Shown: one piece after another, positions 37,014-45,363 of the stretch
Layout of the letters: each line of letters begins with the position of its first letter
Numbering within the stretch: position 1 is the stretch's first letter
Source: Rhodoferax sp. BLA1
GTDB lineage: Bacteria; Pseudomonadota; Gammaproteobacteria; Burkholderiales; Burkholderiaceae_C
Assembly: GCF_013416775.1 (NCBI RefSeq)
Contig: NZ_SZVI01000003.1
Span: 186,001-250,000, forward strand
Reading direction: 5' to 3'
DNA: 64,000 bases
Notes under the pieces: model-generated
Databases searched by the model: none
Told to the model about the DNA's origin: nothing
The model's input: the letters and a program-made list of their open reading frames with translations, nothing else
Made by a program: the position numbers and the translations under genes

Positions 37014-37207
37014 GACGTGGTTGACTTCCCGGCCACCGCTTTCTGGACCACATTTGAGGTGAGATACCCGGTCAGCAATGCAAAAACGATGTCACGCCAG
37101 ATCATGACCGGAATGACAGAGAACACAAGCAACAGGGTCGCAATGACCAGGACGGTCATTGCCAGGATGAACTTGCGCGAGGCGAAAGGGGCCGTGTTTG
37201 TAATCAT
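37010..37207 (-). CDS. Small phage membrane protein A
   Basis: A 65-aa protein with one strong and one weaker membrane segment (FILAMTVLVIATLLLVFSVIPVM; DIVFALLTGYLTSNVV). A GGGAGG Shine-Dalgarno precedes ATG 37207, and ATGA overlaps link it to both neighbours. The N-terminus TNTAPFASRKFI is shared with the gene just upstream, so the two are paralogues. Function is unknown, and a holin-like or head-fibre-associated role is possible. Confidence 0.65.
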   Translation of the reverse strand: MITNTAPFASRKFILAMTVLVIATLLLVFSVIPVMIWRDIVFALLTGYLTSNVVQKAVAGKSTTS

Positions 37208-37335
37208 GAAATCCTCCCAAGCGCCCACATAATTTCTCTGATGTAAATGACGCCGTAGGCCATAGCAACGCAAACGACTATAAAAATTGCCGCCCTGATG
37301 AACTTGCGTGAGGCGAAAGGGTTTGTTGTGCTCAT
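37204..37335 (-). CDS. Small phage membrane protein B
   Basis: A 43-aa protein, MSTTNPFASRKFIRAAIFIV at the start, with one membrane segment. It shares PFASRKFI with the next gene downstream. Start and stop both overlap the neighbouring genes as ATGA, which supports real translation despite the short length. Function is unknown. Confidence 0.55.
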   Translation of the reverse strand: MSTTNPFASRKFIRAAIFIVVCVAMAYGVIYIREIMWALGRIS

Positions 37336-37664
37336 TTGGTGATGTCCTGAGTAAAAACATAGGGGTCCAGCTCCAGCGTGGAGACCACACCCGCTGAGTC
37401 GGTCATCTGGATGTCGAAGTAAACCGTCCCGACACGATTTGCCTGTTCAGCGGTGGGCGTGAAGTTCACCCGTCCGACTGCTGCATCAACAATTTGCCCC
37501 ACCACCTGGTAAAGCCTTGTGGCGTCGCCCACTGGATTTCGCTTTTGATCCAGCGTCATGAGAAATGTGCACCCATCAATGTTGACCGGCTGGCCGGTTA
37601 CCTTGTCAAACACCGTGCACTCGTCGGGTCGGGTATCACCCCTAAATCTGTGGATAGTGGTCAT
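37332..37664 (-). CDS. Phage beta-domain protein (BppU-like), hypothetical
   Basis: A 110-aa all-beta-looking protein, MTTIHRFRGDTRPDECTVFD at the start, with TFLMTLDQKRNP and VGTVYFDIQMTDSAG. The pattern recalls the N-terminal domain of baseplate upper protein BppU and related adaptor domains that hold receptor-binding proteins. It lies in a cassette of fibre-like genes. The assignment is by pattern only. Confidence 0.55.
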   Translation of the reverse strand: MTTIHRFRGDTRPDECTVFDKVTGQPVNIDGCTFLMTLDQKRNPVGDATRLYQVVGQIVDAAVGRVNFTPTAEQANRVGTVYFDIQMTDSAGVVSTLELDPYVFTQDITK

Positions 37665-37677
37665 GGTGGTCCGATTG

Positions 37678-38595
37678 TTAAAAGCGAGAAGTCACCCTGC
37701 AGCCGATGCGGGGCCCCGAGGTCACCACCGACACCCGCTGACCACTGACTCGGGCACCCAGCCCGGGCCTTATGGAGACACCCAGTCGCATACCGGTGAA
37801 GTCTTGCCCCGCAGCATGCCCAAGGGTGACCCACGACGATGGAGCCGCTTTACCGGCGGCGGCGAGCAGAAGCTGCGTGGTCAGATGAGCAGCAGACAGC
37901 GTCTGGGCTGCTGACTCGCAGGCCAATAGTGACTGAGTTGATAGAGCAGATGCTGACGACGGTTGCGCTGCCACACTGCTGGACAACCTGATCACCGTCA
38001 GCAGATTCGCCGTTTGATTTGCAGCTGCACTGTTGGCCGACGCCAGCGCGATGGCTGTAGACAGATTCGCCGAGCTGACCGGCACTGCGTTGCCAGCGGC
38101 TGACCAGGCTTGGCCTGGGGTGTTCAATGTGGCCGTCGACGTCGGGTTGGCATTTGCCTGAGATGAAAGTGTGATCGCTGTGAACAGGGCCGCACTACTG
38201 GAAGGCGATGCACTGCCCGATGCCGACCAGGCTTGACCTAGTGCGCTCAAAGTCGCTGTTGATGTCGGTCTGGCGCTAGCTTGAGATGTCAGCTTGATGG
38301 AGGTTGTCAGCGCCGATACGCTTGAAGGAGATGCGGTAGACGTTGCAGCAAGGCACACTGATGTGCTCAATGCCGCTGTGTTGCCCGTTGTGGCCACTGA
38401 ACTTGCCGCCAGGGAAATGGACGTCGACAAAGATGCAGAGCTACTGGGCCGGGCTGCTGCATCTGATGCCAGCGTCATCGCACCACCGCCGCCAACGGTC
38501 GTTACGTCCAGCCAATACGGCCCGCCAGGTATCTGCGCTTGCAGGGTACTGGTCCCGATAACATACGGCCCGCCTGGAATTTGGTACTGAGCCAT
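37678..38595 (-). CDS. Ser/Ala-rich tandem-repeat phage fibre-like protein
   Basis: A 305-aa protein. The head (1-40) has two IPGGPY units, and residues about 42-260 contain ten to eleven repeats of 20-21 residues with the pattern A-x-A-x-P-S-S-x-A-x-L-S-T-x-I-x-L-A. The C-terminus (GMRLGVSIRPGLGARVSGQ) is basic and glycine-rich. Regular hydrophobic spacing suggests a beta-solenoid or trimeric fibre shaft. The neighbours are a tailspike-like protein and a BppU-like adaptor, so a receptor-binding or capsid-decoration role is likely. I do not recognise the family. Confidence 0.65.
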   Translation of the reverse strand: MAQYQIPGGPYVIGTSTLQAQIPGGPYWLDVTTVGGGGAMTLASDAAARPSSSASLSTSISLAASSVATTGNTAALSTSVCLAATSTASPSSVSALTTSIKLTSQASARPTSTATLSALGQAWSASGSASPSSSAALFTAITLSSQANANPTSTATLNTPGQAWSAAGNAVPVSSANLSTAIALASANSAAANQTANLLTVIRLSSSVAAQPSSASALSTQSLLACESAAQTLSAAHLTTQLLLAAAGKAAPSSWVTLGHAAGQDFTGMRLGVSIRPGLGARVSGQRVSVVTSGPRIGCRVTSRF

Positions 38596-38596
38596 A

Positions 38597-39895
38597 TCAG
38601 ATCAGGGTCAGTTTGGGGCAGACATAGACAGTGGTGTCCGCTCTGGCCAGCTTGATGATTGCACTCACAAAGCCCTTCTCTTTGGGCGTGAAGGTGAGAG
38701 TGACCTTCTGCTTGATCGGCGTGGTGATCCCTGTCGTGGTCCAGGCTGCAGCACTCGATGCCAACGCCACCCCGGAACTCAGAATTGACGGCTCGGTGGT
38801 CATTCGGACCCCGAGCGGCCTGCCAGACATTCCAAGGTAAACGCACTGCGCCCACAGATCAGAATCTTTTAGCGTGACACCGTTCGTCAATATTTCCAGG
38901 GTCAGCGTGACTGGGCTACCCACCACTTCATTCCAAACCACAATTTCAGGCGTCTGAACGCCCGCAAAGACCCTACGAGCATTTCCGCTGGACAGCATTC
39001 GCCAAGATAGGGGCGTGGATCCATCTGAAGCCCCGTCAGCGCGCACCACAGTGGTTTCACTGAATACCTGCCCACCGCGCTGGTGCGACCACAGCCTGTA
39101 GTTGGTATCAGCGCTGTCGCAGTTTTGCAGCCGCGAATATGCATAGGGATGCGATCCTGCCCACCCGAAGCTGGACAACGAGCCTGTCCAGCCATCTGGC
39201 ATCTTGCAATTCTTGAGTAACAAGGTTCCTGCCGACTGGTTGTAAAACTCTGTCTGAATGTTCTGATCATTCTTCAGCGCCGACAGGTCGCAGGTGTCGA
39301 TAACGCAGTTGCAGTTTGACCAGGTCACCAACAAGGTGTAGGCCACATTTCCGGGATTGATAAGGCCACCGCCGCGTATGAACGTTTGCGGTGCTTTTGC
39401 GTAGATCAGCGTTGGGAGAGCGGTCTCCGATCCGTAGTAGCAGTCCAGCAGCTCAATGAATTGCCCCTGAAAATTGAGCGTGCCACCTGAAGACAGGAAC
39501 TTGCAGCGTCGGGCTTCTGCCAAGCTGCCAGAGTAGTTCCCAAAAGAAACACCGGCCGCCCCCTTGAACACGACGCCATGCACAAGTGAATAGTCTGCGT
39601 TGTAAGTGATTGACCCAGTCGCGATGATTTGAGCCGTGTCTGCCAGTGATGTTGGGGTGGCGGGGTCGCCGGTGTCATCGACACACAGCACCAATTTGAT
39701 CGAAGAAAAGGCGGCTCCCGAAAGCGTATATGTGACGCTTCCGGTAATGCTCTCAACATGGTCCTTGCTGATGTAAATAGTGTCACCGGACGCATCGATG
39801 GCATCGGCGCCCGCGAGAGTTGCCTTTGCGGTGGCCCAGCTCAGGCCATCATTGCTGTCACTGCCGGTGGTGCTGCGAACAAAGATATTTGCCAT
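38597..39895 (-). CDS. Tailspike-like beta-helix protein
   Basis: A 432-aa protein beginning MANIFVRSTTGSDSNDGLSW, a head common to pectate-lyase-fold phage spikes. The middle shows the short aliphatic/Asn ladder of a right-handed beta-helix (LVHGVVFKGAAG; CVIDTCDLSALKN; TLLLKNCKMPDG), followed by a beta-sandwich C-terminal domain. It probably binds or degrades a surface glycan. Its start overlaps the stop of the preceding gene. Confidence 0.7.
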   Translation of the reverse strand: MANIFVRSTTGSDSNDGLSWATAKATLAGADAIDASGDTIYISKDHVESITGSVTYTLSGAAFSSIKLVLCVDDTGDPATPTSLADTAQIIATGSITYNADYSLVHGVVFKGAAGVSFGNYSGSLAEARRCKFLSSGGTLNFQGQFIELLDCYYGSETALPTLIYAKAPQTFIRGGGLINPGNVAYTLLVTWSNCNCVIDTCDLSALKNDQNIQTEFYNQSAGTLLLKNCKMPDGWTGSLSSFGWAGSHPYAYSRLQNCDSADTNYRLWSHQRGGQVFSETTVVRADGASDGSTPLSWRMLSSGNARRVFAGVQTPEIVVWNEVVGSPVTLTLEILTNGVTLKDSDLWAQCVYLGMSGRPLGVRMTTEPSILSSGVALASSAAAWTTTGITTPIKQKVTLTFTPKEKGFVSAIIKLARADTTVYVCPKLTLI

Positions 39896-40368
39896 TACGC
39901 CAAAATCTCCGCTGCGCGCCCGACACCGATCACTCCAAAAGACTCATAGAGCGTAACCAGGAAGATGGTACTGGGGTCACTTTTGCTGATGTAATCAGCC
40001 AGCACGTATTCACGCAGCCCGCGCTTGATCCTGATTTTTTGCTCTGCCGTCAGCGTGTCCAGACTCTCAAAAGTGTCATTGAACACCTGAGCTGCCGCCC
40101 ACTCAGCATCCGTAAAGAGCCGCTCCCATTTGAGTTTGGTCAGAGGCAGCGAGGTGCCTGCCACCAGTGCGTCGGCAGCGCGCTGGGCCGAAATCTGCAC
40201 AGTAAGCGCGGACGCACGGCCAGCCAGGACCAGAGCTACGTCCTGAGACCCCAGCCACTCAAACTCATAGGTTTTGCCTGTGTCATCGGTGTGCACTTCT
40301 TTGACATAGCGGCGCCCATCAGCCTGGGCTGGGCCTTCCGTGTAAGTGCTGTCGGTGATCATGGACAC
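39895..40368 (-). CDS. Hypothetical phage protein, fibre cassette
   Basis: A 157-aa soluble protein. The N-terminal third looks beta (YVKEVHTDDTGKTYEFEWLG), then helices with LTAEQKIRIKRGLREYVLADYI. No family is recognised. It lies between two fibre-like genes and overlaps the downstream one, so it may be a chaperone or structural part of the same appendage. Confidence 0.6.
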   Translation of the reverse strand: MSMITDSTYTEGPAQADGRRYVKEVHTDDTGKTYEFEWLGSQDVALVLAGRASALTVQISAQRAADALVAGTSLPLTKLKWERLFTDAEWAAAQVFNDTFESLDTLTAEQKIRIKRGLREYVLADYISKSDPSTIFLVTLYESFGVIGVGRAAEILA

Positions 40369-40369
40369 C

Positions 40370-41017
40370 TCAGCTATCCAGCGTAAACGACAACGTCGCA
40401 GCGGGGAAGCTCGGCGCAGGGTCCCCGGCGTTGATCGTCTTCACATCCGTCAGCGGGTGCACCATCAACATGTTGCCGCCGCTGACCGCATCAAAATGCG
40501 CCGTCGCCCAGACGTACGCTGTGGGCCCAGCTGGTGCGGTGCCGATGGTGATGACGCCGTTGTTTGATGTCCTGGGCACGCCAGTGCCGCTTGACACAGT
40601 GGTGGAACCAGCGCCTTGCGTGCCCGCCCAATTGGCAAGGGACGCCGGGGTGTTCGCCCGCGCATAGCCGCTGTAGCTGGCCTCGGTAGCCAGGCTACCT
40701 CGCACAGCAGCCGTTTGCTCCGTGAAAACAGCCGTGCCATCGGTGATGACCTCACCTTCTGCCCCGGGGTAGAGCGTGCCTTGGGCCGCTGCGGTGCTGC
40801 CCGGCGTAGTGCACTTGTAAAGGTGCGTCTTGCCGTCCGATGCCTTCACGCTGAACGTGTTGTTGAGTGCATACGTGGCGCTGTTGTTGCGCGGGCCATG
40901 GGTGCTGACCAATAGCCCAACGGACAAGCCTGCACCCGGTGGCGTGAACGCCTGGGAGCGGACAAACCAGTCCATCAATTTGTTTGCCAAATAAGAAGTG
41001 AAGAGCATGGTAGGCAT
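40370..41017 (-). CDS. Putative phage structural protein, fibre cassette
   Basis: A 215-aa protein starting MPTMLFTSYLANKLMDWFV (MLFTSYL could be the true start), with LSVGLLVSTHGPRNNSATYALNNTF and a beta-rich Gly/Thr/Ser middle. The layout is common to small structural proteins near Mu-type fibre genes, but no name is certain. It lies 47 bp downstream of the portal gene stop. Confidence 0.6.
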   Translation of the reverse strand: MPTMLFTSYLANKLMDWFVRSQAFTPPGAGLSVGLLVSTHGPRNNSATYALNNTFSVKASDGKTHLYKCTTPGSTAAAQGTLYPGAEGEVITDGTAVFTEQTAAVRGSLATEASYSGYARANTPASLANWAGTQGAGSTTVSSGTGVPRTSNNGVITIGTAPAGPTAYVWATAHFDAVSGGNMLMVHPLTDVKTINAGDPAPSFPAATLSFTLDS

Positions 41018-41064
41018 CCTTTAAAAGCGGGTTAAAAAGCTGTTGTTGTCTGGGGAAGTGCGCA

Positions 41065-42528
41065 TCAGGTGGTTCCTGTTGAAGGTGGGTTGTCCTGGTC
41101 GGCTTTGGCACTGTCCATGCCCTTGAGCTCGGCCAATGCCAGCGCAGCGGCCATCACCTTGACCATGGCGCGGTTGTCCAGGTCACCGTAGGCCTGCACC
41201 AGCTTGCGCTGCAGATCTGCGGTGCTGGTGGCGTTGTCCACCAGCTGCTGCAGCTGTTCGACCATGCTGTCGACCTCAGGTTTTGCGGCGCTGGCCAGCT
41301 GATCGACTTCGGCCTGCAGGGGGTCTGAGGATGTAACTGGTTCGGCAAACGCAACTGCAGGCTTGGCTTGTGGCGTACCCTCAGGCTGTAAATCACCGTC
41401 CTGGTAACCATAGGCACGCTGCCAATACTGGTTTGTGAAGCGGGCCCCAGCTTCATAGTTGCTCTTGTCACGGTCCGCCTGCAGGACATCCTGCTCGGCT
41501 TGATCCCAAAAGCTGAAAACCGGTGCTGCAACGTCTCCAAAATTGAGCTCACACACCCACTTGATCAACTGATTGATCGCCGTGGCAATGATGCGGGCAT
41601 CAGCATCGCGCAGATCCTTGGTCACCTCCAGCCCGGCCGTCGCACTGGCCTTGTTCGCGCTGGCCTGTGTCGTCTGGTTCTGACCAAGCAGAGCAATGGC
41701 GATCTCGGCATTACATTCGGCCACCAACTGGGCATACAGGTCACCACTGGCACTTTTTCCTGCCAGCTCGATGAGCTCAACGCTGCCGTCATCAGGTATT
41801 ACAGCCACACCGTTCTGAATCAGGTCCTCCAGGCTTTCGAGCAACTTGTCGCGCTCAGGGTCCGAGGAGTTGCGCGGCAGTTTTCCGATGCTGAACGCAC
41901 TACCAAATTTCTCGACAAATGCCAGCCAGAATTTGAGCCCACCCTTCTTGAACTTCAGCGGCCAATAACACATGCTCAGTGATGCCAGCCCATAGGGATT
42001 CTGATAGGTCGGGCTCTGTCGCGGAAGCAGATACTTTTTGCCGGGATCTTCTTCGCCAAACATGGGGTGTTCACGCGACTTGAACCGAAGCATGTTCGAC
42101 GAGTCGAAACAGAACCACTCTGGCGGCTTGGCGATCACATCACCTGGCACGATCAACCCGCCAGACTGTTCCCACACCACCTCCATCGGTTGGTAGCCGT
42201 ACAACACACAGTCCTGCATCTGCTCAATGATCGTGCTCAGTGGCAGATCGTCCAGCACGGCCTGGACGCCCTTGGCTGCCCGGCTGCTGGCCTTGCCACG
42301 GTCCAGACCGTAGTCCAGGGCTTGGACACTGGATTTACGCCTGGCAATGCAGCTGCCAATCAGCCCATCGGTGGCCATGGCGCGGTAAGTCGATATGTCC
42401 TTGCCTTGTGCCTTGAGGATCGGGTCGGGATTGGGCAACAACAAGCCCATGCCGCTGTAGTCAAGACTTCGATTTCGGGTAGCCAGGTGAGAAGTAAGGA
42501 TGTTTCGTGTTGCCATGTCAGAAGCCAT
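41065..42528 (-). CDS. Portal protein (DUF935, Mu gp29-like)
   Basis: A 487-aa portal of the DUF935 family. DGLIGSCIARRKSSVQALDYGL, CVLYGYQPMEVVWEQ and IAIALLGQNQTTQASANKASATAGLEV are characteristic. The portal is the ring through which DNA enters the head. It overlaps the large terminase stop. In Mu the next gene is MuF, but here six extra genes come between them. Confidence 0.9.
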   Translation of the reverse strand: MASDMATRNILTSHLATRNRSLDYSGMGLLLPNPDPILKAQGKDISTYRAMATDGLIGSCIARRKSSVQALDYGLDRGKASSRAAKGVQAVLDDLPLSTIIEQMQDCVLYGYQPMEVVWEQSGGLIVPGDVIAKPPEWFCFDSSNMLRFKSREHPMFGEEDPGKKYLLPRQSPTYQNPYGLASLSMCYWPLKFKKGGLKFWLAFVEKFGSAFSIGKLPRNSSDPERDKLLESLEDLIQNGVAVIPDDGSVELIELAGKSASGDLYAQLVAECNAEIAIALLGQNQTTQASANKASATAGLEVTKDLRDADARIIATAINQLIKWVCELNFGDVAAPVFSFWDQAEQDVLQADRDKSNYEAGARFTNQYWQRAYGYQDGDLQPEGTPQAKPAVAFAEPVTSSDPLQAEVDQLASAAKPEVDSMVEQLQQLVDNATSTADLQRKLVQAYGDLDNRAMVKVMAAALALAELKGMDSAKADQDNPPSTGTT

Positions 42529-44137
42529 TCATGTTGATGCTGCCGATGCGCTGGTCCGAGCGCCGCTTGCGCGACTTCGCCACCACAGGACCAAGATTGA
42601 TTTCACGGCTGGCAAAGTAAGCCAGAGCGACAGCCACAGCGGCATCACCGTGGCGCTTGCCTTTGTCTTCACCGGTGCTGCGGGCGTCAGGAATGCGCGG
42701 CACGCCCTTGATCACCTGCACCGCCCGCAAGTCAGCCAAGGTGTCTGCGTCTTTGGGTAAATCGTCCAGCGTGCCATCTTCCAGTGCGGCCTTCACCGGC
42801 GGCATGTGCTCGCGGTACCAGCTCTCAGACAGCATCACCTGCTGGATCCGACTGGCGCCGTAGCGCTGCATGGCTACTTCAGCCAAAAACTGACCATTGC
42901 CACGCGCATCAAAGGCCCCGCCCATAAAGCGTGGCAGTCGGTCAAGCAAGTAAAACGCGATCTGTTCCTGCTGGCGAAAAGGCACATTGCGCAGCTCCAC
43001 CGTGAACGGCACCCGACGCACCAGGTTCTGGTGCTGCAGCAGTGGCACGTGGACGGATAAGTCACCAGACCGCCCAAAGTCTTCACCATCAAAACTGATC
43101 ACATCGGTGGGCAGCGCTTCCAGCAGAGGCAGCATGACCGCCTCCAGCCAATCACGACATTCGGCGTGGCGGATTTGATCTGCCAGCACCTCAAAACCCG
43201 GTTTGCACTCCCAGCGCAGCACCGGCGTGTTGGCTGACATGCGCAGCTCAATCAGCGCCCGGCTCAGCCAGGCACCGCCGCCATGCCTGGGGACACAGCC
43301 ATATTCCTCATCAGCACACTCGACGTTTGGCGCGTTCTTGTACAAATCGTCGCGCCACTTCTTCTCGGCCTCTGGTGACCAGGTCTGGCCCGTCACATAG
43401 CAAATGCGCTTGTACAGACCGTCGGCAATGGCATCGTCCAGCGTGATGCGGTGCACGCTGTAATTCTTGCGCCCCTCACGAGCCTCCTGGATGTACTGGG
43501 CAAAGGGGTTGTCAACCCCGTTGTGCGTGCTGATCAGACGCACCTTGTTGCCCCACATAGTCAGAGCCAAAGCGGCCTTAAGCAACTCTTCCAGCTCCCC
43601 GTGGAATGCCGCCTCATCAATCACCACATCGCCCTGCAGACCCCGCAAATTTGACGGTCTGCTGGACAACGCCTGGATCTTGAACCCAGACTTCGGGAAG
43701 CGGATCATGTAGGTCAAGATTTCCTCGTTCTTGCCCTCATCCCAAAAGCTCTGCTCATACACATCGGCCTGGGCCAACTCGTTAAAAGCCTTAGCAAACA
43801 GCGCACAGGCGGCGATGTATTCCAGCGCCATTTCCTTCTTGCTGCCCACGTAAAATGTATTGCAGCCCTGGCGGCGGCGCGGTTTGGCTGCCTTGACCAC
43901 ATTGCGCCCAGCCTCGGCCCAGGTCAGGCCCGTGCGGCGCGATTTCTCCCCGAACATGATCTGGGACTCATCATCAAACCAGCGTTGCTGATAGGGCAAA
44001 AAGACAGGCTCATGCGCCGGAATGGCGTCAACCACATCTTGTGGCACCACAACCCCGGCCAGCGCCATCTCCTCGCCAAGATTGATCTTGCGCGGGGTGC
44101 CAATGGGCTTGAGCGGTGCGGGCGGTTTTGTGGCCAT
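42518..44137 (-). CDS. Large terminase subunit (Mu gp28-like)
   Basis: A 539-aa packaging motor. The Walker A-like segment is MFGEKSRRTGLTWAEA near residue 65 and Walker B is DVVIDEAAFH near 175. The nuclease domain begins with DVISFDGEDFGRSGDLS near residue 350. An AAGGAG Shine-Dalgarno precedes ATG 44137. It lies 4 bp after the small terminase gene and overlaps the portal gene. Confidence 0.92.
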   Translation of the reverse strand: MATKPPAPLKPIGTPRKINLGEEMALAGVVVPQDVVDAIPAHEPVFLPYQQRWFDDESQIMFGEKSRRTGLTWAEAGRNVVKAAKPRRRQGCNTFYVGSKKEMALEYIAACALFAKAFNELAQADVYEQSFWDEGKNEEILTYMIRFPKSGFKIQALSSRPSNLRGLQGDVVIDEAAFHGELEELLKAALALTMWGNKVRLISTHNGVDNPFAQYIQEAREGRKNYSVHRITLDDAIADGLYKRICYVTGQTWSPEAEKKWRDDLYKNAPNVECADEEYGCVPRHGGGAWLSRALIELRMSANTPVLRWECKPGFEVLADQIRHAECRDWLEAVMLPLLEALPTDVISFDGEDFGRSGDLSVHVPLLQHQNLVRRVPFTVELRNVPFRQQEQIAFYLLDRLPRFMGGAFDARGNGQFLAEVAMQRYGASRIQQVMLSESWYREHMPPVKAALEDGTLDDLPKDADTLADLRAVQVIKGVPRIPDARSTGEDKGKRHGDAAVAVALAYFASREINLGPVVAKSRKRRSDQRIGSINMNGF

Positions 44138-44141
44138 GGAG

Positions 44142-44714
44142 CTACTCCTTGCCCAGCAAAATGCGGCGAATGCGGGCTTCCATCTGCTCGCTCATACCGT
44201 CAGAGCCGCGCATTTCCTGAAGCTTGACTTCCTGTTGCTCCAGCAACTTGCGCCGTGCCTCGTCAGCCACACTGCGCCGCTCTTTCAGGTTCAGGCTGCG
44301 CGCCTCTTGAGCCACCTTGGCCGCACGGGCCAAGTCAAGCACATCGCTGATGTCCATCACCGTGCCGTTGCTGGTGGCTTCAATCGCCTGAAAAGCTCGC
44401 TTGTTTGCCAGCGTCGTCACGGCCTGGGCCAACAGGGCGCCGCTTTTGGCGTCAAAGTCCTCTCCAAGCTCTCCCACCAGGGCTTCTGCCGCTGCAGCCA
44501 TTTCGCGCTCGTTTGCCACGATCTCACGCACACCCTGGCTGTATCTCTGCACCGCACTCACGCTGGGCAGCACGCCCGCCGCACACAGGTCCGGGAACTC
44601 CTTTTGTAGATCGGCAATAAGCTCCACCAGCGTCAGCCGGTTCTCGCGCAAGTGCTTCTGCACCCGGGCACGTACCTCGCTTGGCAGCTTATCGATGCTC
44701 GATTTGCGCCCCAT
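44142..44714 (-). CDS. Small terminase subunit (DUF3486, Mu gp27-like)
   Basis: A 190-aa helical protein beginning MGRKSSIDKLPSEVRARVQK, the DUF3486 signature, with LIADLQKEFP and a long charged helix at the C-terminus. It recognises phage DNA and recruits the large terminase. Gene order matches Mu genes 27-28-29 read leftward. Confidence 0.9.
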   Translation of the reverse strand: MGRKSSIDKLPSEVRARVQKHLRENRLTLVELIADLQKEFPDLCAAGVLPSVSAVQRYSQGVREIVANEREMAAAAEALVGELGEDFDAKSGALLAQAVTTLANKRAFQAIEATSNGTVMDISDVLDLARAAKVAQEARSLNLKERRSVADEARRKLLEQQEVKLQEMRGSDGMSEQMEARIRRILLGKE

Positions 44715-44717
44715 GGA

Positions 44718-45017
44718 TTAAGCCCTCGGCCGCGCAATACCGTCGACGCGTGCACGTCCTTCGGCCACGTCCTGGCCGCGCTCATCCAGCGTGGCAACCA
44801 GCACCGACCCGGCTTCTTCTACCGCCAGCAGGCCCTGCTCAGCCAGCCAACGCAGCTCGGTCTTGACCTGGTCGCGCGTCATGGTGTGACCCAGCTTTTC
44901 CATGAGTCCGACCAGCACCGAGCTGTTGGCTCGGTATGACGGCATCTCAGACAAGATGCGCAGCAGCACCAGGCGCTGGTCTTGTCGCAGGTGCTGAGAA
45001 AAGTCTTTGATAGTCAT
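44718..45017 (-). CDS. Winged-helix phage protein (VpaChn25_0724-like)
   Basis: A 99-aa protein with an ArsR-like winged helix, QRLVLLRILSEMPSYRANSSV then TRDQVKTELRWLAEQGLL. Such proteins regularly sit between DUF2730 and DUF3486 in Mu-like phages. The role is unknown. It is tightly packed with the small terminase gene. Confidence 0.8.
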   Translation of the reverse strand: MTIKDFSQHLRQDQRLVLLRILSEMPSYRANSSVLVGLMEKLGHTMTRDQVKTELRWLAEQGLLAVEEAGSVLVATLDERGQDVAEGRARVDGIARPRA

Positions 45018-45027
45018 GGGGCAAATC

Positions 45028-45363
45028 TCACTTTGGCTGGATCAAAAAGTCTTCGATACGGTTCACGCTGTTGCGGATAGGAGCAATCTCAGCGCTGATC
45101 GCTTCGCGCAGGATCTGCGCCTCGCGCATGTAGTCGTCGCGGCGCAAGTAAGTTCGGGGTATTTCTGACTGGAACTTCAGGAAATCGCGCTCCAGATCCA
45201 AAGTGGTCTTCTGGGCGTTTTCGATGGTGGTTGAAAGAGTCTTGAATCGTGAGTCAAGCGACTTCTCGTACTGGAAAACAATGACCTTCACCAGTGCCCA
45301 AAAGGCAACTACAAGACCGCTCAGGACAAAAATCAAGTTGGCCAGGTTGAATTCAACAATCAT
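45028..45363 (-). CDS. DUF2730-family phage membrane/coiled-coil protein
   Basis: A 111-aa protein (ATG 45363, MIVEFNLANL) with one N-terminal membrane segment (LIFVLSGLVVAFWALVKVIVF) and a long coiled-coil. This is the usual layout of DUF2730 (Mu gp25/26 region). The start overlaps the Rz stop as ATGA. A lysis-accessory role is possible. Confidence 0.8.
   Translation of the reverse strand: MIVEFNLANLIFVLSGLVVAFWALVKVIVFQYEKSLDSRFKTLSTTIENAQKTTLDLERDFLKFQSEIPRTYLRRDDYMREAQILREAISAEIAPIRNSVNRIEDFLIQPK

Noticed and set aside
37678-38595. CRISPR-like or minisatellite array in the repeated DNA at 37.9-38.5 kb
   Set aside because: The repeats are diverged, in frame and lack uniform spacers; they encode a repeat protein.
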